64,000 nucleotides of DNA from Oncomelania hupensis (lineage: Eukaryota; Mollusca; Gastropoda; Littorinimorpha; Pomatiopsidae). Below are positions 1 to 11,944 of this stretch, in pieces. The position numbers and the translations under genes were made by a program. Within the stretch, counting starts at the first letter, position 1. Each line of letters begins with the position of its first letter. The notes under the pieces were generated by a model, which was given only the letters and a program-made list of their open reading frames with translations, made no database searches and had not been told where the DNA came from. Location: contig CM072523.1 of NCBI GenBank assembly GCA_036898135.1, forward strand, positions 28,890,649 through 28,954,648. Direction: 5' to 3'.

Positions 1-2
1 GT

Positions 3-349
3 GACCGCGAATTCTCCGAAAATATAAGCAGCAATAATGGTGTTACAACAATACAAGATGGCGGTGGCAACCCAGAAGCGGTCAGTAATGGCACTCAGAA
101 CACAAGGACAGCGTCAGTGAAAAGCCCAAACTATCCCACAAAAACGACAATTCCGGACAAACTGTTGCAAAATGTCTGCCCAGGAAGTAATGATTTAGCA
201 AACGCAGTGAAGCAAGAAAATTCGACATTGACAGAGGAAAATGTGGAGATTACCTATCTGTCAAAGAGCACGCCGCACCTGCTCGAAGACAAAGCTGAGG
301 ACACAGAAAGTCGTAGAGACAGGACCTATTCTGTCAACAGTGAAAGCAA
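3..349 (+). CDS. MCT-like gene, loop exon (5' end outside window)
   Basis: Open frame from the window edge, rich in Ser, Thr, Asn and Glu, without hydrophobic segments. It ends in phase 2 at GAAAGCAA|gtaggt. Where the exon begins is unknown. The assignment rests on frame continuity with the exon at 2724 and on the family's long central loop. Confidence 0.65.
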
Positions 350-359
350 GTAGGTCATC

Positions 360-451
<92 letters not shown>

Positions 452-2210
452 TGTGATGATATTCTGGGGAAGATACGTTTATCTTACTAGGGGGTAAGAC
501 TTATTGATAGATTATCATTGTGATGATATTCTGGGGAAGATACGTTTATCTTACTAGGGGGTAAGACTTATTGATAGATGGGCGATGTGCTACCACTATC
601 GATCCTTCTTTTACCAGAATTCCGAAAGTTGTGTGAGAGACAGATCACGGCACTTTGGTCACATAAAATTTATATTTGTTCTCGGGAATTTTAGTATCAT
701 TTGGCTCAACTTGAGAACCGGTGATGACTAATCAAAAGACTAGATTATTATGTCTCGAGAGAAGAAAACTAACAGCTACACAACAATACAAACAGAATGA
801 CACCAGTCGTATGTATGCAATTTCACTTTTTATATATTCAACACAAACTTTAACATTTATGCATTAACCGGTAAATTAATAAGTAATATAGTTCAACGTG
901 CTGGGACAGTTCTTTAGCAGGTTTCCTTCATCCTTTGCTAACTGCGGTTACGATTTTCACTGTTCGTAGTTTACTAAATGTTCGAGTGGGGTTCTAGTTT
1001 CTCGAGGGTAAGACTCAGTTCATTTGCGGGTGACTTATCTACGGTGAGTCGGGTCGCCCTTGTAGCTGTGGGGTTCGGACGTGGCCAGGTAGACTCTGGA
1101 TTGTTCTCCTTTGGTGCCACGGGAGCGACGGTCAGGCGTTCGTCTCCACAAACCTTTATGATCCCAGGAACGACCTGTAAAAGTCGGAGCTCTGGCTACA
1201 GTATTCTCGTTAGCTATAAGTGTGCGGTCTCCTCTGCAAAGTGTCTATAGCATCAGACACCTGCAGGGTTCCCATATGCACAATTCAATTCGAATCTTAA
1301 GGCTAAGATACATCAATCCACATGCATACTGTCTCAGAAACAATAATCTGTTTCTGTAACTATATATATATCAAGAACATATTATCAATACATGGCAATC
1401 AATATACAACAAACATACACATATCAAAACTACTAGTGTTATCTTACTTGTAGACTCTGGGACTCGTGAAATTGTCTTTTACGTCTCTAGCACTCTCTTG
1501 ATGAGATGGAGATAAACGGACACTGCAGTTTGTTCCTTTAGTTGACCCTCACAGCTGGACGGTTGGTTTGCGACTGACCAGCTGAGATTTGGTCCCCAAA
1601 GATATGCAAAAGTCCCTAGTAGTCTTCTGACCAATCGTTTTTAGCTCTCGTTTTCGTTAATCTCGCATATACGGGATCAATCGTTTTGATTTGAATAGTT
1701 CCTCCCCCTCTCTCTTGTCACTGGACACGCATACTTATCTTTAAAGTGGAGTGTCAGGGATAGAGTGGAGAACAGATGCAATAACGATAAGCGGTGCCTG
1801 CCCAGTACTGGTGACATCAACTTGGTAACTTTTGGCTGGAGTGAGCTACTTAGTGTCTCATTGACTATGGTCACCGTGGAGTAAGTTATTTAACGAAGAC
1901 AACGTTATGGACAGTTTTTGACTAAAGATGCTATTTAACATTCTTGGTCGCTCAGTCTGTTAGATGGTATCTTGATCGGTTGTCAGTGTGACTGTCTCAA
2001 TAAAGTTAATTTGCCATGTGTGGGCTGCTTTTTAGGTAACTGTTGTATTAACGTCCAGTTTCGTTCGATGGTATCTATTTTGCGCTAAGCTAATTTCCTA
2101 CATTTTGTCGTCAATATTTCTGCTGTTAATCATCATCATCATCACCACCCTCATCGTCGTCGTTGTTCTTTTTGTTGTTCTTCTTTTTCTACTCCTATTA
2201 TAATTATTCA

Positions 2211-2280
<70 letters not shown>

Positions 2281-2404
2281 TGTAGTAGTAGTAGTAAATG
2301 ATAAAAAAAAGAAAAAGAAATAATCAAACTAAAAAAAAAACAAATAAAAAAACTGAAAAAGTTGTTTTTTAAAGGAAAAATGAAGAAAGAAACAAAGAAA
2401 CAAC

Positions 2405-2440
<36 letters not shown>

Positions 2441-2573
2441 GAAAGAAAGAAACCTCCAATGCTTCAAAGTCAGGAACTAATAGACTGGAGATTAACCTGA
2501 TCACTCAACAACAACAAAAACAACAAAAAAATTAGTAGTAGTAGTCGACAATTGTACTGTTTAGGCAGGGGAT

Positions 2574-2666
<93 letters not shown>

Positions 2667-3711
2667 CGACGATGGTACCACCTTTATAATATCTTTTTTT
2701 TCTTTTTTTCTTTTTTTTTTCAGTTGGAAAACCACACTGCTGGATGCTGTTAGCAAGTCCAGTTTGGTCAGGTACTTGTCCAGGCCTGATTTGAATACGC
2801 CTACCCCCTGTCTAAGTCCTCCGGACAGCACAGATGATCACCATCCAGCGAATGTCGACAGCAGCAGTGAAAATCAGTAAGAAAATACAATAGTGAACAC
2901 GCCTGGTTATAAACAGGCCGATATTAGAACATGGCAAAAGTTAAAACCATAAAAACCGTTGATTAATGTAGTTTAATATAACAAACACTACTTGTAAATT
3001 AAATAGCTTACTGTTGCAACCTACAGCACAGGGTAGGTTTTTTGCTTGATGTATTATTACTGCCGAGTATAACATCTTCTTTTTATTATTTTTATTATTA
3101 TACGTTTTTGTTTTGCGTGACCGGAATTAATCAATTACCAATGTTATCCTTTTGGACGAATACAATGTTTTATATTCCAGGGGCGGATCTTTCCATTGTT
3201 GAGGGGGTGTGCACAGCTAATGCGAAGTGGCGTAGCCACAAGCGCGTGCCTGCGAAGCATGCGAGTGTAATAGGGGGTCCGGGGGCATGCTCCCCCGTAA
3301 AATTTTGAAAATAATGGTTAAAATCTGTGCAATCTGGTGCATTTTGGGCATTATTTTAAGGACTGAAAATAGTATTATTTTGTGCTAAAAGTCCTCTTTT
3401 AGTCAACCCCCTCCCACCCCCCTCCCACCCACACACAAACACAACTCTAAATAAATAACCAATCAAAACCATTGAGAAAAAAACAAACAAACAACTTTTT
3501 GCACCAAGGGGGAAAAAAGAAAACAGAGCAGCAACTGTTTGTCTTCAACTTCCCTTCATGGATAAAAATTTTATATTGCAAGAAATACCTGTAGATCTAA
3601 ATCTGATGAATAATTTAAAAAAACAATTAATTTGGAGGTACATGAAACTGTGTGGTGAGTGAGAATTAGTAATTTTTTCTCTCTTCTTTCTTCTCCTTTT
3701 CTCCCTCCTTT

Positions 3712-3742
<31 letters not shown>

Positions 3743-3938
3743 GACCGCCAGGGGGGTGTGCACGTGCACAAGTGGCACAAGAACAAGATCCGCCCTTGTA
3801 TTCTATGTTCTAGGTACTCTATTGTAGATTTGAATAATGCTCCCTTGTTTCGATTGTCAAACATTTACACTGTTCTTAGTTCAAATCGTTACATACTACC
3901 CCCTACCCTCTCTCCCCTCCCCACATACCCCCACCAAA

Positions 3939-3972
<34 letters not shown>

Positions 3973-4334
3973 TTTATTATATTATTTCTTTTTAAATGTA
4001 AGGTTTAATTGCTTGGTGAGGGAAGAATACAAAACATGGAGATAAGGTGCTACAGAAGATTTCTGCCTGGCTGTATTTGGAAACCAGAAGTGGTCTATAA
4101 CAGTTGTCGTTCTTGTTCCTTCCTGCAGCACGTGCGGGTCACGTGCCTGTCGCGTGCTGAAGCGCGTATTCGGCGTGCTCGACTTCAGCCTGTTCAAGAG
4201 CCCCATGTTCCGGCTGATGGTGGTGTTCTTCATCACGTCACCTCTCATCAACTCCGTCCCAGCCTACCTGCCAGCCATGGCCAAAGAACGAGGCCTGGAC
4301 GAGAACCAGAGAGCCATACTGCTTAGGTCAGTGC

Positions 4335-4387
<53 letters not shown>

Positions 4388-4449
4388 CGATGGTGACGGT
4401 AGTAGATGGTCGTCGTCGTGGTGTTTGACCACTTTGGGTGTCATATTGG

Positions 4450-4511
<62 letters not shown>

Positions 4512-7500
4512 GTGATGATGGTTTGAACGCCTTTATGACAGAGAAGAGGAAAACAAAATTTCGGTAACAATACTAGTATATTCGCTTATGTTACAGTATT
4601 ATTGGGGGCCTTGATTTCTTCTGTCGACTGGGCTGTGGGTTTGTAGCTGACCTGAGAATCATGAAGGTCAGCAAGTTATTTATCTTGTTCCTGTTTTGTT
4701 CAACGAGAGATAGTGAGAGAGATAGTGAGATAGAGAGATAGAGAGAGAGAGAGAGCGCATTGGGAGCGCATTGGGAGCAGGGATCATCTTATAGGTGCCT
4801 CTAAGCTTACAACATAGCTTTGTCATTGTCACGAACTGGCTAGCTTTAACTCTGCCCATTGACTATTTAGCCATGTGTAGTATTTGTAACAGTAGAGAGT
4901 TAGTATATTACACAGCAGCAATTACAGCACACTGCGAGCCTGACCCACACAGCGTAGTGACTCAATCAACACTTGAGCTTTGAATCGGACCGTTTTAACC
5001 AATCAGAAGCAGGCTTAGCGGGTAGAGCAGTTTGACTGTGTCAGATCCTAACACAGTTTGAATCAGTCGTGTGTGAGACGAGGAAGAAGTAACATCTACT
5101 TAGCTAGCAGAGAACTATCTTCACTCATAGACCAGGAAGCAGGACTTTAGAATCTTAGAATTCTCTCAAGTCATCACGGGCCTGAACTTGTCAAACAGAC
5201 GAGCAGGCGAGCTATCCCGAGCTATCCCGAGCTATCCTGTGCACCCCACCCCACAGAAACGACTAGTTGGTTGAGGAGACTCTGCCGCACAAGCCGGAAA
5301 GAGCTACCTTGCAAAACCCCCTACAAGACCCCACAGCGTGGCAAGGGAACCCAACTACACAACTACCCAGGTGGACCAGAAGCTACCTCACAGAAGGACT
5401 TCGCACGCTCCATCTAGCAGTTAAGTGAACACGCCGAAGTGCACTTAAACTGATCATAACAGGACCACAGTAGTCCAACTCTTCAGAAACTGTAAAACGG
5501 ACCACAGTAGTCCAAATCTACATGCAATCTAGAAGCAAGTGCCCGAGGAAGAAAAAACAGCTACCTAGACTATCAGCGATCGAACTATTAGCAGTGACTG
5601 AGACTTTTTAAGTTAGATTAGTACTTAGAGAATCTTGTATAGAGTAGAAGAAATAAATGTGTGATTTTAACTGTTATCAAGTGGCTGGACTACATATGAT
5701 TCATAGCCGTGTGAAAGCTAGTGTGACAGTAATCTTTTACCATTTTTCTATCTATTTCTGTACCCCAACCTTAACACAGAACGAGCTAAACAAATAAATT
5801 TATTAAAGTAATTCATAGGGTGACTTACTAGCAGTTCCCACCGAATAAACGTGAGGGTCCATAATTCCATTGTGCAGAGCCCATAAAACCCCCGTGACAC
5901 TTTAATTGGCGAGCCTGCCAGGATCTGTGTATAATAGGAATTGGGTATAACCGGACCTAAGTACAATAAAATTAGATAACAGTAGGAGTAGTAGAATAAC
6001 TTAGAATAGTGGTAACAAGGACTGATCAGTTGGGTGCACTATTCTTTAGTTAAAAACTTTTTTGCTTCAAATATTTTTTGTGCCTGTATGTTGCATTGTT
6101 CTTTTGAAGGTTTTGCTTAAGTAACTGTTGTATGCCAATTGACTTTTGTTTTATTCTATTATTGATTGCGAATTTTATGGTCTTTGCATTGTTGTTATTG
6201 ACTTGCAATATTGCTAGTGTTTTGGTATTCCACGTGATTCAGAGGTTGTTCATAGACACGTTTGGCAATGTCGGACCCAGTGGCCTTGAGATTGCGCTTC
6301 AAGGAATTAGGGGAAGCTTTACACTTAGCAGGGGGAGACCTAATTGCGTATATCAATGCAGAGGTAGAGAAGCAGGAGGCTAAGGCAGAGAGAGCAGCAG
6401 AGAGAGAGGCGAAGAAACTCGAAGCGGCAGAGAGAGCTGCAGAGAGAGAACAGAAAAAAGCAGAACTAGAAGCAGAGCAAAAGAAATTAGAACTAGAGCA
6501 GAAGAAATTAGAGGCAGAGAGAGAAACGAAGAAATTAGAACTAGAAGCAGAGCAGAAGAAACTAGAATTAGAAGTAGAACAGAAGAAGGCAGCATTAGCA
6601 GCAGAGAGAGACGCAGAAATTAGGAGGTGGGATTATGAGCGGGCAGAAAAAGAAAAAGAGAGGGCAGAAAAAGAAAAAGAGAGGGAAGAAAAGGAAAAAG
6701 AAAGACAGCATGAGTTAGAATTGAAAAGATTGGAATCAGGAGCTTCAAGTTCTTCCTCAACCCCTTCCCACTCAGATCAGCTAGAGGTAGCATCCAACCC
6801 TGTACAAGGAATGTCATTTCCACTGGGGACATTCAATGAGAGAGAAGAAGGTCTAGATCTCTATCTGACTAGGTTTGAGCGTCTAGCAACAGAGTACAAA
6901 CTAGATCCCACTCATTGGTCTTTTAAGCTTAGTCAAGGGCTTAGAGGAAAGGCTTATGACATCTACAGTAAGCTACCGACTGACAGAGTGACTGACTATC
7001 ACAAGGTAAAAGAGGCACTCCTAACGGGATTCGAACTGACAGGAGAATGCTACCGGCAAAAGTTCCGCACCAATCGGAGAGTGAAAGGAGAGAGCTATGC
7101 GCAGTTCGCGGATCGGTTGTCCACAATGCTGGATAAGTGGATTAGCCAGTCAGCCACGGCTAAGACGTATGATGGACTGACAGAACTGTTAGTATGGGAA
7201 CAGCTACGGGAAACCATGACCCCCGAGCTGAGAACATTCTCAGTAGAGCAGGGCGCGGAAAGACTAGAAGATCTGGTCAAGGTCGCAGATAGGTACGTGG
7301 CCGCACACGGAGAAGCCAAGAGCTTCAGGCGAGACCTAAAGCCTAACGGGAAAGAGGCACAGAAACGAAGCCCTAACCGGGAAGAGCGCACCGCGAATAA
7401 GCCGAATAACCCCAGACCTGGGCAAAATAAAGGACCCAACACGGAATTCGGGAAAAGAGGTCCCGCAGAACAGAGACGGTATTGTTCGTTCTGCAACAGA

Positions 7501-10500
7501 AACAATCACTCCACCGCAGAATGTTTCAAGTTGGCCGCACAACGTAGGGAAGAGCGCGAAAGCCGGCCAGCGCACAGAGTTCTAACTCAAAGTAGCGGTA
7601 ACAAGCCACACACAATCGGAGATCACCCATCGGTGACAGACACGGTCAAGGTCAACGGAAAAGAAGCGAACTGTCTGTATGACACATGTCTATCATACGA
7701 CGCGATAGTTAGCGAATCTCTTGTATCGCGCGCGGACGTGACAGACAAGACAGTCGAACTACAAGGAGCAGACTTGACGAAACCGACGACTACTTGCCCA
7801 ATAGCTTGGATCGAAGTAGAGAGTAGGTACGTCACAGGACGAATCCAAGCAGCTGTTTTACAGAAACCCCTGTATGATCTAGTGCTAGGTTGTAGGTATG
7901 TGTTCTTAGGCACGCCCCCTAAAACTGTAGAGATAGCTGCAGTGCAAACCAGGGCCCGAGCTAAAACCCAACCACCCCAGCCCGAGTTCGCTCCGAATCC
8001 AGGACTCGAAGAGATCAAAACAGCACAGAAAGAAGACACCTCGATAGCGAAGTGCTTCCAGAAGCTACCCAAGGCGCACACACACCCGCACAAGGGAGAC
8101 TTCTACATGGAACAGGGAGTTCTACATCGACAAGGAGATGGAGATCACACCCAACTAGTACCACCAGCCACCCTTCGAGCCCAAGTACTAGAATTAGGCC
8201 ACAGCATGCCACTCAGCGGACACATGGGAATTGGAGCCACAGTGCAGAGAATCAGCGCACACTACTATTGGCCAGGAATCGGAGGATGTCAAGCGCTACG
8301 TGAAATCTTGCACCAATGTCAACGATATTCCCCGCGACATCACACCGTACCAGTTACCTTAGGACCATCGGTAGTAGTCGGCGTGCCATTCCAGCAAGTC
8401 TCAGTAGACATAGTAGGACCACTGCCCATGACCAAGAAGCGGAACAGATTTCTACTCACACTCGTCGACGCATGTACGATGTGGTGCGAAGCAGTCCCGT
8501 TGCCAGCGATCGACACCAAGAAGATCGCAGATGCACTCATCGCCATCTTTACCAGAGTCGGATTCCCGGACAGCATTAGAACGGACAACGGATCTCAGTT
8601 CACCGGCCGCCTGATGCAAGACGTGTTCGAGTTGATACAAGTTCATCACATTCGCACACCACCATACCACCCCGCCAGCAACGGACAAGTAGAAAGACTG
8701 AATGGAACCCTTCTCACCATACTCAGGAAAGTCGCCGACGACAATCCAGAAGCGTGGGACACCTACGTGAATGCGGCACTGTTCGCATACAGAGAAAACG
8801 CCCCATGCAGCCACAGGCTACACCCCGTCAACCTTGCTATTCTGCAGACCTCTAGCAGGACCGCTAGAAGCCCTACGCAGAAGTTGGACGGAGGCCAAGA
8901 TAGACGACACACCAAGAGGTGCCACCAAGTACGTCGCAGACCTGCAGGAAACCCTCAAAGCAACGTGGAAGAAAGCTGGTGAAGCACTGAAGAAGGCAAG
9001 AGCCCGTCAGGCGAAGTACTACAACCGCCACGCGAAGGACCGAGAACTGCAAGTCGGCGATCAAGTGCTACTCTTACTTCCAAGTGGAACCAACAAGCTG
9101 GACATCGCTTGGAGAGGACCGTACCGGGTGACTGCCAAGAAATCCAAGACAGTCTACCAAGTAGAGGTGAACGGGAGAGCCCGATACCACCACATTAATC
9201 TCCTCAAGAAGTATACGGACAGACCAGCGACCCCCAGCACTCACAACTTGCTAGCCATCGCCATCGCGGAAGAAGCTCAGCCACAACTACAACAACACCG
9301 CCGTACCACTGACAAATGGAACCCGGAAAATCGCCCCGGACAAAGTAGTATGGACAGCCGAATGCGAGACAGCATTCCAAACACTCAAGGACAGAATGAC
9401 ATCGGCGCCAGTACTCCACCTACCCGATTTGACTCAGCCATTCGTTCTTCGCACCGACGCAAGCGACTTAGGCCTCGGAGCAGTACTGCTACAGCGCGAC
9501 CCCAAGAATGCAGAGACGCTATTCCCTGTCGCCTACGCCAGCAGAAAATTGAGACCCGCCGAGACCCACTACGCCACGTCGGAGAAAGAATGTCTTGGAC
9601 TAGTCTGGGCCATACAGAAATTCCAACTCTACCTGTATGGGACCCACTTCACAGTTCAGGTGGACCACCAACCACTATCGTTCCTGGCAGCCTCCAAGTC
9701 TTTGAACTCTCGCCTGATGCGATGGGCACTCACCCTTCAAGCATACTCATTCCAGATCGAGTACATCCCCGGCAAAGAGAACCACGGAGCCGACTACCTC
9801 AGTCGCCATCTCGTGGAGGACACAGCAGCTGTCGCCCACCCAACACAACTAAGGGCCACAGCACCAGAATTCGTCCCCGCCCAGTAATACCCTGTCACTA
9901 GTGTCCATAGCTACCTGGCATAGCATTGCAGCTCAGGTAGAGCAACTTACTTAGTTTGTAAATAGGACCCTAGGATAGTGCAGAGTTAAACTAGGCTCTG
10001 TAGTAGAAAAAGGTCGAATCCAGTAGTCATCGCCTTTTTTCAGTTGAGGGAGCCTGTCACGAACTGGCTAGCTTTAACTCTGCCCATTGACTATTTAGCC
10101 ATGTGTAGTATTTGTAACAGTAGAGAGTTAGTATATTACACAGCAGCAATTACAGCACACTGCGAGCCTGACCCACACAGCGTAGTGACTCAATCAACAC
10201 TTGAGCTTTGAATCGGACCGTTTTAACCAATCAGAAGCAGGCTTAGCGGGTAGAGCAGTTTGACTGTGTCAGATCCTAACACAGTTTGAATCAGTCGTGT
10301 GTGAGACGAGGAAGAAGTAACATCTACTTAGCTAGCAGAGAACTATCTTCACTCATAGACCAGGAAGCAGGACTTTAGAATCTTAGAATTCTCTCAAGTC
10401 ATCACGGGCCTGAACTTGTCAAACAGACGAGCAGGCGAGCTATCCCGAGCTATCCCGAGCTATCCTGTGCACCCCACCCCACAGAAACGACTAGTTGGTT

Positions 10501-11670
10501 GAGGAGACTCTGCCGCACAAGCCGGAAAGCTACCCTTCGCACCTCCCCCCAACACACAACTACCAGGTGGACCAACTACTCACAGAAACTACACCCAGAA
10601 GTAACTCACAGAAGGACTTCGCACGCTTATCTAGCAAAGTCCACACGTAGTCCCTTAAACTCTTCATACCACAGTAGTCCAACTCTAGTCCAAACTCTAT
10701 GCAATAAAACTAAAAATCTACAAATAAATCTAATCTAGCACCCGAGAAAAAAAATACTACCTTCTATCATTCGAACTATTAAACAACTCTATAGTTTAAG
10801 TGTATTAGTACAAAAAAAAAACAAAACTAATATTTTAACTATCAAAAAACATTTATCAACACTCTATATATTTTTACATAAATATCTGTAACCCCCTATA
10901 CCTAACACAAACGAGCTAATAAACAAAAAAATATAACCATGTGCATAATAAACCCCCCCACCGAATAAACCTGAGGGTCCATAACATCCAGAGCACATAA
11001 AACCAAACTATACTAAAAATAACAATATTATATAATGTTGCGTGCTTGATGTACTTTTGTTTAAATACACAAATTATATACTGTAATATAAGCTTATGTG
11101 TTTACATTATATGTTATATAATGTTAGTGTTACATGTATACTGTAAAATGACATGGGTGAGTAAGGGAGATGCGAGTGCGTTAGATTTGGAGTGTGTTAT
11201 GTGTTCGTGCAGTTTTACATTTTTATACCTTACTAGTGGTTTTGTACCCTGGCAAGCTTGCCAGGGTACACAGGTTCCCCATACCCCCCCCCCCCCTGAT
11301 ATCTCCCCGCCCCCCCCCCCCCCCCTTGATGCCTCACCATACCCCCTTGATACCTCCCCGACCCCACGTGATACCTCCCCATACCCCCTTGATACCTTCC
11401 GTACCCCCCTTGTAACCTACCTGTACCCTCCTTGATACTTCCCCGTTGATCGAATCGCAGGTATGGATGAAAGGAATAGACCTTTTTTTTTTTTTAAATC
11501 AGTTTATAGTCCCCTCTCTTCCCGGTAAGGATTTTCAGAGAGGAGACTTTATTGTTAGACCATCACCATACCCCCTTATATATACCCGTATCCCCGTTAT
11601 GCCTACCCATGCTCCTTTAAACCTACCCGTAGACCCCTTTTGCCTACACGTACCACCCCATCCCGATCCT

Positions 11671-11753
<83 letters not shown>

Positions 11754-11866
11754 TTTAATATAGAATAATACAAATAGAAATTTAAAAAAAAACACAAGGT
11801 TTTAAAATAAAATTTGATAGAAGATATTATAATAATAATAATAATTATTATTATTATCAGTTTATA

Positions 11867-11944
<78 letters not shown>

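Larger units (their letters stand above)
4827..11005 (+). mobile_element. Ty3/gypsy-type LTR retrotransposon lacking the RT core
   Basis: Two direct LTRs (4827-5899 and 10055 to about 11005) flank a primer-binding-site candidate and a gag-protease-integrase frame followed by an RNase H frame. The order protease, integrase, RNase H, with no RT catalytic domain anywhere between the LTRs, suggests a Gmr1-like pol order with a deletion. Frames are broken at about 8805 and about 9330. It sits in the intron between transporter exons TM8 and TM9, same strand. The flanking target duplication cannot be confirmed because the 3' LTR end is degenerate. Confidence 0.9.

Noticed and set aside
978..1250. 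90-codon plus-strand frame in the transporter intron
   Set aside because: No recognised motif, no splice continuity with the neighbouring exons, and plausible by chance.
2208..2831. Poly-Leu and poly-Ser minus-strand frames
   Set aside because: These come from TAG/GAT trinucleotide repeats in an intron; the overlapping plus-strand exon at 2724 is the real gene.
8015..8814. Overlapping frames inside the retrotransposon
   Set aside because: Shadows of the gag-integrase frame, which itself shows clear zinc and DDE motifs.
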